This document shows positions 36,924-45,502 of a stretch of 64,000 bases of DNA, piece after piece. The position numbers and the translations under genes were made by a program. Under the pieces are notes generated by a model that worked only from the letters and a program-made list of their open reading frames with translations, was not told the DNA's origin and did no database searches. Origin of the DNA: Bifidobacterium commune (GTDB lineage: Bacteria > Actinomycetota > Actinomycetes > Actinomycetales > Bifidobacteriaceae); the NCBI RefSeq assembly GCF_900094885.1, contig NZ_FMBL01000001.1, positions 214,867 to 278,866 on the forward strand, written 5' to 3'. The first letter of the stretch is position 1. Each line of letters begins with the position of its first letter.

Positions 36924-37352
36924 CTACTCTATCCTGTCTTCTGTACGAGCTAAAGCGCTGCTCCAAGCTTCTGGAGAAAAACCCACCAGAATTGTGTTAG
37001 CGTTAACGACTATTGGTCGTTTTACCAACATGCCGTCAGTGGAAAGTATTTCCAGTTGTTCATGCTCGTTCATCGAAGTCAGTTTGTCTTTAAGTCCTAA
37101 ATTTCGGTAAAGCTGTCCGGAAGTATTGAAAAAACGCTTGAGTGGCAACCCGCTCTTCTTGTGCCATCTGTCAAGTTCGGCGGTTGTGGGATTGTCGTCT
37201 TTGATATCACGTTCGGTGAAATCGATGTTGTGTTCGTTGAGCCATGCGCGCGCTTTTGCGCAGTTGCTGCAGCGGCTGTAGCAGACAAAAAGCGGTTTAC
37301 CGTTCTGCTGTGCCGGGTCGATCGTTGCGATCGGTGTTTCGATGTCGTTCAT
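36924..37352 (-). CDS. ArsC/Spx-family thioredoxin-fold protein
   Basis: This 142-aa protein of the ArsC/Spx superfamily has a redox motif C28-S-N-C31 in 'CYSRCSNCAKARAWL' and the family segments 'ERDIKDDNPT' and 'DGMLVKRPIVV'. Members act as arsenate reductases or as Spx-like transcription regulators. The CxxC pair is Spx-like, but no arsenic genes or partners are nearby. It lies 31 bp downstream of the thiamine pyrophosphokinase gene on the same strand and is probably co-transcribed. Confidence 0.8.
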   Translation of the reverse strand: MNDIETPIATIDPAQQNGKPLFVCYSRCSNCAKARAWLNEHNIDFTERDIKDDNPTTAELDRWHKKSGLPLKRFFNTSGQLYRNLGLKDKLTSMNEHEQLEILSTDGMLVKRPIVVNANTILVGFSPEAWSSALARTEDRIE

Positions 37353-37383
37353 TGTGGTCCGTTCGGGGCAAGTTGATTCGATT

Positions 37384-38310
37384 CTATGGTTTCCGAGCAG
37401 GTTTTGGAGAGCGTTCGGAATAATGTACGCTGAGCGATGCGGAAACCTGTGAAGCCAGAGGCCCCAAGGTTTCTGAAGGTTTTACGGTGGTTCTGAACGT
37501 AGGCGGCGCTGTGCCGGTCGGGAAGGTGACGATTAATGTACCATCGGCAACGTTGATTGACGCAGGACGTCCGTCAAGGAACTCGTTGCTTACGCCCAGT
37601 ACTTCATCGTTGCATATCGTAACGTTGTCGAGTTCATATTTGAGGCCGGTTTCCGATACTCCCGTTGAGACGTTGGAATATGAGAAAACCGATATCGTGT
37701 GAGAGATGCGGTGACCGGTGTCGCTTGAGTCGGCCTCGGGGTAGGTACCGCGGCTGGAGGAATGCAGGGCAATGTCTTCGGATCGGTCGGGCATAAAGCC
37801 GCCGTAATGAGATGAGCCGGCAATGGTCGTGATGGGGAAATTCGTTGCCGCTTCGAGTGCGACAGTCTTGTGGCTGTGCGGCATAAAAGTCAGCGATCCG
37901 TTGCAGATGGCCGTAACTACGCTGTCTCCTCCGAATAGCAACCCACGTCCTCCGTGGTGTGAAAGAAATGCGAGCAGTTGTACGTTGGCGATCGCATGAT
38001 CGATGCGACCGCCAAGGGCTCCATAGATGAAAAAGTCACGGCATCCCCTTGACCAGCCGATCTTCAGGGCAGACAGCATATCGGGGTCGTCGTGTTCCGC
38101 AGGCAGGCGGATTGTCTCGATTCCTTGCGGGATCGAAGCATTTGCCGAGTCAAAATCGCCGATAACCAGGTCGGGTTTTATGCCCAAAACATTGGCATGG
38201 TCAAATCCGCCGTCGGCGGCGATGACCAGCGCATCGATCGGCAGATCCCCGCCGTGCGGTTCGTTGCCGTAGTAGGAGCCAGCTGCAAAAATGACACAGG
38301 ATTGAGACAT
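37384..38310 (-). CDS. thiN: Thiamine pyrophosphokinase
   Basis: This enzyme makes thiamine diphosphate from thiamine and ATP. The catalytic domain has 'VIAADGGFDHA', 'LVIGDFDS', 'HDDPDMLSAL' (the usual K-D-x-T-D site read as H-D-D-P-D) and 'GALGGRIDHAIANVQLL'. The C-terminal domain is longer than usual (308 aa against about 220). It carries an extra polar segment around residues 165-215 and a Pro-rich tail. ThDP is needed by phosphoketolase, the key enzyme of the bifid shunt. Confidence 0.85.
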   Translation of the reverse strand: MSQSCVIFAAGSYYGNEPHGGDLPIDALVIAADGGFDHANVLGIKPDLVIGDFDSANASIPQGIETIRLPAEHDDPDMLSALKIGWSRGCRDFFIYGALGGRIDHAIANVQLLAFLSHHGGRGLLFGGDSVVTAICNGSLTFMPHSHKTVALEAATNFPITTIAGSSHYGGFMPDRSEDIALHSSSRGTYPEADSSDTGHRISHTISVFSYSNVSTGVSETGLKYELDNVTICNDEVLGVSNEFLDGRPASINVADGTLIVTFPTGTAPPTFRTTVKPSETLGPLASQVSASLSVHYSERSPKPARKP

Positions 38311-38383
38311 ACCGTAATTGTAAAGGCAAGGGTGGTGCGAACGGCGGACCTCCCGAGGAGAAACGCGAAGTAATATGTCGTGT

Positions 38384-38411
38384 TTGTTGTTGTCCGCCTG
38401 TGGGGTATACT
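38384..38411 (+). promoter_or_regulatory. Promoter of the infC-rpmI-rplT operon
   Basis: TTGTTG (38384-38389), a 16-base spacer and TATACT (38406-38411) form a good sigma-70-type promoter. Transcription would begin near 38418, directly before the first hairpin of the leader. Confidence 0.65.
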
Positions 38412-38417
38412 AAAACT

Positions 38418-38565
38418 TGGCTTGAGAGATCAAGAAAGTGGGTGCGCCCCACCTGGAAGCTTTTTGCAGCTTCGGGTTCAGAACATTCCTTGTCCTTCAG
38501 GGAATTGGATAATCGGTGTGTACCGATGGTCCTTTTGCATCGATTGTTGCGATGCAGGAGTTTTG
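38418..38565 (+). promoter_or_regulatory. Structured mRNA leader of infC
   Basis: Five perfect small hairpins lie in a row: CTTGA/TCAAG (38421-38434), GTGGG/CCCAC (38438-38452), GAAGCT/AGCTTC (38456-38473), ATCGGT/ACCGAT (38512-38527) and TGCATCG/CGATGCA (38536-38556). A TTCC...GGAA pairing lies between the third and fourth. The last hairpin abuts the AGGAG at 38556-38560. This suggests an autoregulatory leader for translation factor and ribosomal protein genes, acting by occlusion of the ribosome binding site or by attenuation. Confidence 0.65.
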
Positions 38566-39426
38566 ATGCCTGAAACTGCTATGTCAAGACTGTGGCATGT
38601 AGCTTTCGATGATGACGCGTCCAAACGGCAGCAAGGATTGGAGTTCATCATCAGCGCAGAACCACGCATTAACGACGAGATACGCGTCCCTCAGGTACGC
38701 CTGATCGGCCCGAACAGCGAGCAGGTTGGGGTCATCGCGACCTCCGTTGCTCTGAATCTGGCCAAGGAAGCGAATCTCGATTTGGTTGAGGTGGCGCCGA
38801 ATGCAAAGCCTCCCGTTGCCAAGCTCATTGACTATGGCAAGTACAAGTACAACGAGAAGATCAAACAGCGTGAGGCACGTCGTAACCAAAGCTCCGCCGA
38901 AATCAAGGAAATTCGTTTCCGCTTGAAGATTGACGAGCATGACTTTGAAACCAAGAAGGGGCACGTTATCCGTTTCCTTTCCGGCGGCGACAAGGTCAAG
39001 GTCACGATTATGCTCCGTGGGCGTGAGCAATCGCGACCGATTGGGGGCGTCGAACTTCTTCAACGCTTGGCCGATGAGGTGGCCGAATATGGCACTATTG
39101 AGTCCTATCCCAAGCATGAAGGTCGTAACATCTTCATGACGTTGGCTCCCAAGGGCAAGAAGGTGCGCACTCAGTCTGAACAGCGTCGCCGAGGCGCCGA
39201 CACCCGCGCCGATCGCCAGGCCCGTCAGAAGGCGCGTCTGGAGGCCAAAGGAAAGGGAGTATCCGAAGAGCCCCAAAACACTGGGTCTTCACTCAACGAG
39301 TCCAAGGTTTCGATGCCACGTGTTTCAAACAAGTCTGAGAAACCTAACGCAAGAGTTTCTGCAGCGCCGAAGGCCGACAGCCCAGATACCCCTGCAAAGG
39401 CGGAGTCCAAGGCGAGCAGCAAGTAA
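38566..39426 (+). CDS. infC: Translation initiation factor IF-3
   Basis: IF-3 binds the 30S subunit and checks start-codon pairing. The N-domain begins [19 protein letters not shown], the linker and C-domain follow ('[18 protein letters not shown]', '[10 protein letters not shown]', '[12 protein letters not shown]'), and an unusual charged tail of about 80 residues rich in Lys, Ala and Ser ends the protein. ATG 38566 has AGGAG 5 bases upstream and is given here. However, an AUC at 38650 lies 6 bases after GGAG, directly before the conserved SAEPRIN, and may be the true start. It is the first gene of infC-rpmI-rplT. Confidence 0.9.
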   Translation: MPETAMSRLWHVAFDDDASKRQQGLEFIISAEPRINDEIRVPQVRLIGPNSEQVGVIATSVALNLAKEANLDLVEVAPNAKPPVAKLIDYGKYKYNEKIKQREARRNQSSAEIKEIRFRLKIDEHDFETKKGHVIRFLSGGDKVKVTIMLRGREQSRPIGGVELLQRLADEVAEYGTIESYPKHEGRNIFMTLAPKGKKVRTQSEQRRRGADTRADRQARQKARLEAKGKGVSEEPQNTGSSLNESKVSMPRVSNKSEKPNARVSAAPKADSPDTPAKAESKASSK

Positions 39427-39515
39427 CAGATTAAGTTTTGTGCGGGCCGATGGGAGCATCGGCTGGCACAGGGTCATCAAAGTTTTTTGATTCCCAGGAA
39501 AATAGGAGGGCAGCA

Positions 39516-39710
39516 ATGCCGAAGATGAAAACCAATTCCGCCGCGAAAAAGCGTATCCGCGTCACCGGTACAGGCAAGCTTATGCAGGCTGGAAGCGCGA
39601 TGCGCCACAACCTTGAGCACAAGTCGGCGCGCAAACGTCGTAATCTTTCCCATGACCAGGTCCTGCCCACGGCTCAGAGCAAGAGCATGCGCAAACTGCT
39701 TGGCCGCTGA
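39516..39710 (+). CDS. rpmI: 50S ribosomal protein bL35
   Basis: This 64-aa basic protein begins [21 protein letters not shown] and has '[18 protein letters not shown]', the family's signature. ATG 39516 follows GGAGGG. It lies between infC and rplT, the conserved order. Confidence 0.97.
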   Translation: MPKMKTNSAAKKRIRVTGTGKLMQAGSAMRHNLEHKSARKRRNLSHDQVLPTAQSKSMRKLLGR

Positions 39711-39760
39711 AACAGTCGGTAACGGGTTAAACGAATTTATAGAAAGCTGGAGGAAACAAT

Positions 39761-40144
39761 ATGGCACGTGTCAAGCGCGCAGTGAACGCTCATAAGAAGC
39801 GTCGCGTCGTTTTAAAGAGGGCTTCGGGCTATCGCGGGCAGCGCTCCCGTTCGTATCGTCGTGCGAAGGAACAGTTGCTTCATTCATTTAACTACAACTT
39901 CCGCGATCGCAAGGCGCGTAAGGGTGATTTCCGCAAGCTGTGGATTCAGCGCATCAATGCTGCTGTTCGCGCCGAGGGCATCACATACAACCGCTTCATG
40001 CAGGGCCTGAAGCTCGCTGGTATCGAGCTTGACCGCCGCGCCCTTGCCGAGCTGGCCGTTTCCGATCCGGATACATTCAAGACCATCGTCGATCAGACGA
40101 AGGCTGCGCTGCCGGAGGATCTCAACGCTCCTGTGGCGGCCTGA
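39761..40144 (+). CDS. rplT: 50S ribosomal protein bL20
   Basis: This 127-aa basic protein binds 23S rRNA early in 50S assembly. The signature '[36 protein letters not shown]' is seen at the N-terminus, here read as consecutive segments, and '[12 protein letters not shown]' towards the end. ATG 39761 follows CTGGAGGAA. In other bacteria bL20 can repress this operon by binding its leader. The C-terminus is a few residues longer than E. coli bL20. Confidence 0.96.
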   Translation: MARVKRAVNAHKKRRVVLKRASGYRGQRSRSYRRAKEQLLHSFNYNFRDRKARKGDFRKLWIQRINAAVRAEGITYNRFMQGLKLAGIELDRRALAELAVSDPDTFKTIVDQTKAALPEDLNAPVAA

Positions 40145-40178
40145 GCATATAAATTACCGCAATTCGTCGCGGATATGG

Positions 40179-40207
40179 GGAGTCTCGCAAAGAGCGAGAC
40201 TCCTTTT
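40179..40207 (+). terminator. Terminator of infC-rpmI-rplT
   Basis: GGAGTCTCGC (40179-40188) and GCGAGACTCC (40194-40203) form a perfect 10-bp stem with loop AAAGA, followed by TTTT. This is a classical factor-independent terminator. Confidence 0.9.
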
Positions 40208-40729
40208 ACGAATTGATGTTGATATCATAGAAACAGCAATTGCGGGCGATGATGTTCCTCATTGGGGGGGAGAGCTAGTCTCAATCGCGCTTGTGAACAA
40301 CGAGTCGCACTTTATCGGACTCGTATCTGAATTATGCTTTGAGTGATGGTTCGGCTCAATGGTGTTGCGTTTGCGGAGCGAGTGTCGTTTGAAGAGATGA
40401 CAGTATACGTCCGGGTAGCGTAATGCATTGTTTTAAGTGTTTTGTAAATCCTTGTAGAATATGGAGTCCGCCTGTTTGCCAGGTAATTGACATGTTGCAT
40501 GACAAAGTGTTTTTTCTGAGTCGGTGCGTTCGCTGCTAGAAAAATATAATCGTCGTGGAATGGGTAAAAGCCTTAGGTTGGCCTGATTAAATAGGCAACA
40601 TCATTGAAAGGGCTGAGAAAACTAGCGGAATACATATAATATATCCAAAGATATTTGGCATTTATTGTATACTATTGATTGTGAAATCAGATGCAGGTTG
40701 CTGCAGATATGGTTAGATGAAAGTAGCCC
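40208..40729. other. AT-rich spacer upstream of the surface protein gene
   Basis: No gene is recognised in about 520 bp. It becomes AT-rich from 40430 on. A -10-like TATACT (40668-40673) precedes the surface protein gene by 57 bp, and a palindrome CCAAA-GATA-TTTGG (40645-40658) overlaps the expected -35 zone and could be an operator. Confidence 0.45.
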
Positions 40730-43237
40730 ATGTCTCTTTTGATGAAAACTAATAAATGTTCGACCAATGTGAGATCTCCGATTCCTGTCACTTTCGTAGC
40801 GTTATCGTTGGTCATTGCTCTACTGCCTGGCTTGGGCATTGCTTCAAGCGCATATGCGGATTCGCCTATGCCACAGGGTGAAACCATCTACAAACCGGTA
40901 TTAACGAAGATGTTGGCATACAACCGACACATTGACATCGCGAATGACGAGATACGAATGGATTTCGTATTACGCGTGGCTCATGGTCAAGTCGATGTCA
41001 GTGCGCCGCAATTCTGCGCGAAAAACGTATCGGCTAGTGGCCGTAGTTGCGGTCTGCAGTTGAAATATTCCTACTATGGGAATTCCGGTCTCCCAACATC
41101 TTTAGGGTATGTCAACACCAAAACTTCAACGAATGGAAAACCGGACGGGACCGGAGCTGTTGCGTGGAGCAAAAATCGCGATAACAAGTATACCATTCAG
41201 TCGGTAGATGAAAGTGGCGAGTACGACTACCTGACGATCTCAATAGAGGCGGATATTTCTTATGCTTTTTTGCCCAACGATCAAAACGCTTTGGGTGGAG
41301 TGCCCACGCAGCAGTATGTGTATGCCATAGTCGGCAATGAGACCAACAACGGCTTCACCTCCGATTTAAATGATACCGCACATGTGACCAATGTCGCGGC
41401 GGATTATCCGATTCAGCTGTATAGCAATTGTGCGGGGAATTATAGTTGCAACGGGCCGCGCTCCTTCGTGGGGTGGGATGGTTATCCTTCCCTTGTTGGA
41501 GGAGGACAGGCGAATTGGGGAATGTCGACGAATACTTCTCGTCGATTGTTGGGGCCGAGGCCGATTGAAGAGGGGATTGCGCCCCCAAAGTCGTTCTTTA
41601 CTTCGTGGTATCACCCGAGTAGCTCTTCAAGTTGTTCGCAGGTCACTTCCTACTATTTCCAGTGGCTGGGTCTTAAAGACGGTGTCTGGGTACCCGTCAA
41701 TGACTTGACCCCCCAAGCGCAGCAGGTTCAGCAGTCTCCGATGTCGGCAGTGGCTGCCGGAACCGTGCAAAGCCAAGCGGCCTTCAATGATGTTGCTCCG
41801 GCCAATGCTTCGAAGCGGACGCTTATTGCCAAGCAAGGTTCTTCGGGAGGATTGAGTCCGGCCCAAGCGGCAGATGGAAGCATCAATTTTAAGAAAGCTA
41901 AGGAAGATCAAGGTCTTGACGGATATTTTAAACTCGTCACATGGCCACAAACCACCAACGCAGACGGTTCTCAAGACGGATGCAGCACTTCCGAAAATAA
42001 AGATATTTACAACCCGTTGTCCGACCATCCGAATGGGGTTCAGCAAGACATGTCCGTGGAAGCGGCAGATGCTTTGATTAAAAATGGTTGGACGATCGAC
42101 ACTGCGTATTACAAATACAGCGTGTCTTTACATGCCCCGGCCATTGATACTCCGGCCGACAATGTGCATGTCTCCAAGCATCCGGTTCTTTCGGGCACAG
42201 GTACGCCGGGTGCCGAGGTGAAACTGTATGCCGAAGTAGCAGGACAGCCGATTGATCCCGCAGATCCTAACTCATCAACCACCGCCGGTAGGTTGGTAGG
42301 GAGTGTTGTGGTGTCGCCCGACGGCAGATGGTCTATACAGGATAATGACAATCAGCTAACGTCCGGTACGCAACGATATCATGCAATACAATGTAAAGAC
42401 GGCATTGATTCTTCGTTTTCCAATATACTTGCTGTCGTTTTCGGGCCAAGTCCTGCACCCACGGTCGCTGCGTCCTCAATCAGCATACCCCATACCAAAC
42501 GCGAGTATGGGGGTGAATTGGCTCCCGCCTCTAAAGTAAAAGTTACGGGCACTGCTGCTCCGGTGAAGGCTGGAGACAAACTTGAGGTGTATGCCACGCA
42601 TGCTACGCAGTCGACGATCGGGGTTCTCCCGACTGGAGATGATGTGATATCGGCGTGCACGCAGGTGATCGCGCCCGGGAGACAGACATGGTCGTGCGAC
42701 ATTGATCCTTCGTTCTTCCTGCGTCAGGTGAGTTCCGGCGATACATATGTGTTCCGTGCGCGGCTGGTGGATAGCGACGGTCAGTATTCCGATTTTTCCG
42801 TGGACCAGACGCTGGTGCGTGTGGATATGACACCGCCACGAATTGTTTTGGATCAGAAGCTCCCAAAGGACAAGATTAGCGGCAAAATCTATAATCCGCC
42901 TGCTGAAGATTCTGCGTCTGGCGCCGGAACCGCGATTACAGTGCTGTGGCCGGATCGAACGGTAACTGAGATCGTTGCTGATAATTCCGGCAATTGGTCG
43001 GTTGATATACCGGAAGGTATGCCATCGGGAGAGGCGAAGGTAGCAGCGGATGACGCTGCCGGCAACCAGACCGGTTGGCTTAGCGTCATGTTGAACGTAC
43101 CGGAGAACCATCAAGCGCTTCCATTTACCGGTGGCCGCCGATGGTGTGCAATGATCCTAGCAGGGGTATTTCTGGTTGCCTATATCCTTGCCTGTTTCTG
43201 TCGTTCTCGGCGATACAACAGGAAGGTTCGTACGTGA
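40730..43237 (+). CDS. LPXTG-anchored cell-surface protein with Ig-like repeats
   Basis: This 835-aa secreted protein has a signal peptide (hydrophobic core about 24-40, cleavage near 'SAYADS'). A large extracellular region follows, with several Cys. Three or so Ig-like/bacterial adhesion modules lie in the second half (for example about 460-560, 580-690 and 695-780, with 'GTGTPGAEVKLYAEV' and 'DDAAGNQTG'). It ends with a sortase signal: LPFTG at 797-801, a hydrophobic helix and a basic tail. The first half has no recognised domain. It may bind host glycans, mucins or other surfaces, but the ligand is unknown. No sortase gene or pilin is adjacent. Confidence 0.85.
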   Translation: MSLLMKTNKCSTNVRSPIPVTFVALSLVIALLPGLGIASSAYADSPMPQGETIYKPVLTKMLAYNRHIDIANDEIRMDFVLRVAHGQVDVSAPQFCAKNVSASGRSCGLQLKYSYYGNSGLPTSLGYVNTKTSTNGKPDGTGAVAWSKNRDNKYTIQSVDESGEYDYLTISIEADISYAFLPNDQNALGGVPTQQYVYAIVGNETNNGFTSDLNDTAHVTNVAADYPIQLYSNCAGNYSCNGPRSFVGWDGYPSLVGGGQANWGMSTNTSRRLLGPRPIEEGIAPPKSFFTSWYHPSSSSSCSQVTSYYFQWLGLKDGVWVPVNDLTPQAQQVQQSPMSAVAAGTVQSQAAFNDVAPANASKRTLIAKQGSSGGLSPAQAADGSINFKKAKEDQGLDGYFKLVTWPQTTNADGSQDGCSTSENKDIYNPLSDHPNGVQQDMSVEAADALIKNGWTIDTAYYKYSVSLHAPAIDTPADNVHVSKHPVLSGTGTPGAEVKLYAEVAGQPIDPADPNSSTTAGRLVGSVVVSPDGRWSIQDNDNQLTSGTQRYHAIQCKDGIDSSFSNILAVVFGPSPAPTVAASSISIPHTKREYGGELAPASKVKVTGTAAPVKAGDKLEVYATHATQSTIGVLPTGDDVISACTQVIAPGRQTWSCDIDPSFFLRQVSSGDTYVFRARLVDSDGQYSDFSVDQTLVRVDMTPPRIVLDQKLPKDKISGKIYNPPAEDSASGAGTAITVLWPDRTVTEIVADNSGNWSVDIPEGMPSGEAKVAADDAAGNQTGWLSVMLNVPENHQALPFTGGRRWCAMILAGVFLVAYILACFCRSRRYNRKVRT

Positions 43238-43377
43238 CGTCTCGCTACTTTTGGGTAATGAGTAGCTGTGGATATGTCTATTGAGCTACATGAATCGTGG
43301 TCTTGTTGTGTGGTCTTGTTCGCTCCAGACAAACGATGGGTATCGCTGAAGTCGTCCAATGCGAACACAATGGAACC

Positions 43378-44298
43378 GTGAATGGATCAGATGCACTGTT
43401 TGCGCAGTTTTTGGCTCATATCGATGTGGAGCGTGGATTGGCGAAATCCACAGTGAAAGCATACGCGGCTGATATCCGCAAGTATTTGGATTGGTTAAAT
43501 CGACGCGATCTGACGGATCTAAACGCTGTCACGGGTCACGACGTCGAGGCCTATATTGCTGCGCTCGACAAAGCCGGGGAAAGCGCTCGCAGCAAGGCTC
43601 GTCGACTCGCCAGCGTCCACGAATTCCATAAATTCGCTTTGATGCAAGGTGCTGTCTCCGAAGATGTCGCCGCACGGATCAAAGCCCCGAAATCGGATGG
43701 GCATCTACCAGATGTGCTGAGTGTCGATGAGGTGACGCGTCTGCTCGATGCCGCCGCAATGGGTGGGGCGGACGATCCAGTGGTTCTGCGTGACAAGGCA
43801 TTGCTTGAGTTCATGTATGCCACCGGATGCCGGGTTTCCGAGGCAGTGGACTCGAACCTCAGTGACGTTGATGGCGATGATCGCGTGGTCGTGCTGACTG
43901 GAAAAGGTTCAAAGCAGCGGCTGGTGCCGTTGGGGGCATATGCGTTCTCCGCGTTGGACCGGTACCTTTCAATCGGTCGACCGATTTTGGAATCCAAGGC
44001 CAAGGGGGCGAAGGAACGGCGCGCTATATTTCTCAATAAACGGGGAAGACGCATTTCTCGGCAATCGGTGTGGGAAGTTGTTAGCGAGGCGGGGGAGCGT
44101 GCACATATCTCGAAGCCCTTGCATCCACATACATTGCGCCATTCGTTCGCCACACATCTCATCCAGGGTGGAGCCGATGTCAGAACGGTGCAAGAGCTGT
44201 TGGGGCATGCCTCGGTCACCACCACCCAGATATACACGCATGTAAGTCCCGAAAATCTTATCGAAACGTACTTGACTGCGCATCCGCGTGCGCGATGA
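43378..44298 (+). CDS. xerD: Tyrosine recombinase XerD-like
   Basis: This phage-integrase-family recombinase resolves chromosome dimers at dif with its XerC partner. The N-terminal SAM-like DNA-binding domain is followed by the catalytic domain with Arg in 'ATGCRVSEA', the HxLRH motif 'HPHTLRHSFATHLIQGGADVR', 'LLGHASVTTTQIYTH' and the nucleophile Tyr. GTG 43378 gives the usual 306 aa; ATG 43336 and 43297 are in-frame alternatives without a good ribosome binding site. It is near parA and scpAB, as is common for xerD. A second Xer gene lies at 54092-55255. Confidence 0.9.
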   Translation: MNGSDALFAQFLAHIDVERGLAKSTVKAYAADIRKYLDWLNRRDLTDLNAVTGHDVEAYIAALDKAGESARSKARRLASVHEFHKFALMQGAVSEDVAARIKAPKSDGHLPDVLSVDEVTRLLDAAAMGGADDPVVLRDKALLEFMYATGCRVSEAVDSNLSDVDGDDRVVVLTGKGSKQRLVPLGAYAFSALDRYLSIGRPILESKAKGAKERRAIFLNKRGRRISRQSVWEVVSEAGERAHISKPLHPHTLRHSFATHLIQGGADVRTVQELLGHASVTTTQIYTHVSPENLIETYLTAHPRAR

Positions 44299-44584
44299 AA
44301 GCAGTGGCTCGCAGCAGTAATAATCGGATTGGTTCCACGTCCATTCAAGCATTCCTTGACAGAAGTGTACTCGTTGACGGTAATCGGTTCAGTGTTGTCG
44401 CGGATGCGGCGCGAAAAGATTCCTTGTTGAGCTGGCTGGTACGTGTGTCAGCGCGTGTTTGATTAGTTCGGAAGTGGCGAAAAGCTTCTGAATATGAGGT
44501 TTGGATGAGGCTGTCGGTTGTCACAACAGCTTAAACAGGACCGGCAGGACGAAGGTGAACAGGCCTCTTGCTAGCATAAGAAGC

Positions 44585-45424
44585 ATGCCTACCGATCTTC
44601 TTGGACGAAATTATGAGACGTTTCCTGCACCAGGACTGCTTGATTCCCACGGTCCTGCGCACATCATTGCGATGTGCAACCAGAAAGGCGGGGTCGGCAA
44701 AACGACCAGTTCCATCAATATCGGTGGTGCGCTGAGCCAATACGGTCGTCGTGTGCTTATCGTCGATTTTGATCCTCAAGGGGCTGCAAGCGTAGGGCTT
44801 GGCATCAATGCAAATACTGTGGATGTTACTATTTACAACGCATTGTTTGATTCTTCACTTGATGTGCATGATGTGGTGCAACATACCGATTTCGAGAACC
44901 TGGACATCATCCCTGCCAACATCGATCTTTCTGCAGCCGAGGTTCAGCTTGTTAATGAAGTAGGACGTGAACGCGTCCTCGCCGGTGTACTGCAAGCCGT
45001 GCGAGACGAATATGATGTCATCATTGTTGATTGTCAGCCGTCGTTGGGTCTTTTGACGGTCAATGCACTGGCTGCCGCTGATGGTGTAATCATTCCCGTT
45101 GCGGCTGAGTTCTTCGCGTTGCGTGGTGTGGCCTTGCTGATGCAATCGATCGAAAAAGTGCGTTCCCGTATCAACCCCGCCCTCGAGGTCTACGGTGTGC
45201 TGGTGACGATGTACACCTCGACTCTGCATTGCGAAGAGGTTCTGCAGCGCATCTATGAAGCCTTCCAAGACAAGGTCTTCCATGGCGTTATTTCACGTTC
45301 CATCAAGTTGCCCGATTCCAACGTGGCAGCCGCTCCGATCACTATCTATGCACCAAACCACAAGACTGCCAAGGAATACCGTGAGATCTCTCGTGAGCTC
45401 ATTGCCCGCAGTATCGTGGACTGA
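44585..45424 (+). CDS. ParA-family ATPase (chromosome partitioning)
   Basis: This deviant Walker A ATPase has CNQKGGVGKTTSS at about 31-43, 'VDFDPQGAASVGLG' and 'DVIIVDCQPSLGLLTVNAL'. At 279 aa it is a Soj/ParA-like protein with a short N-terminal extension. No parB gene follows; instead scpA and scpB do, the order found in many actinobacteria where this ParA is distinct from the origin-proximal one. ATG 44585 is chosen; GTG 44552 is an alternative with GCAGGA upstream. It probably positions or loads a cargo with the SMC-ScpAB complex, but that is inference. Confidence 0.88.
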   Translation: MPTDLLGRNYETFPAPGLLDSHGPAHIIAMCNQKGGVGKTTSSINIGGALSQYGRRVLIVDFDPQGAASVGLGINANTVDVTIYNALFDSSLDVHDVVQHTDFENLDIIPANIDLSAAEVQLVNEVGRERVLAGVLQAVRDEYDVIIVDCQPSLGLLTVNALAAADGVIIPVAAEFFALRGVALLMQSIEKVRSRINPALEVYGVLVTMYTSTLHCEEVLQRIYEAFQDKVFHGVISRSIKLPDSNVAAAPITIYAPNHKTAKEYREISRELIARSIVD

Positions 45425-45502
45425 TGGATTTGGGGCCTGATATGTCTGGTCGTGCTGATTGTGCGAAGAATCGACAGACGCAGAGCAGATGGATAAGGTG
45501 TC

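Noticed and set aside
40312-40500. Small minus-strand frame in the spacer before the surface protein
   Set aside because: No ribosome binding site, no recognisable domain, and Thr/Ile composition typical of AT-rich non-coding DNA.
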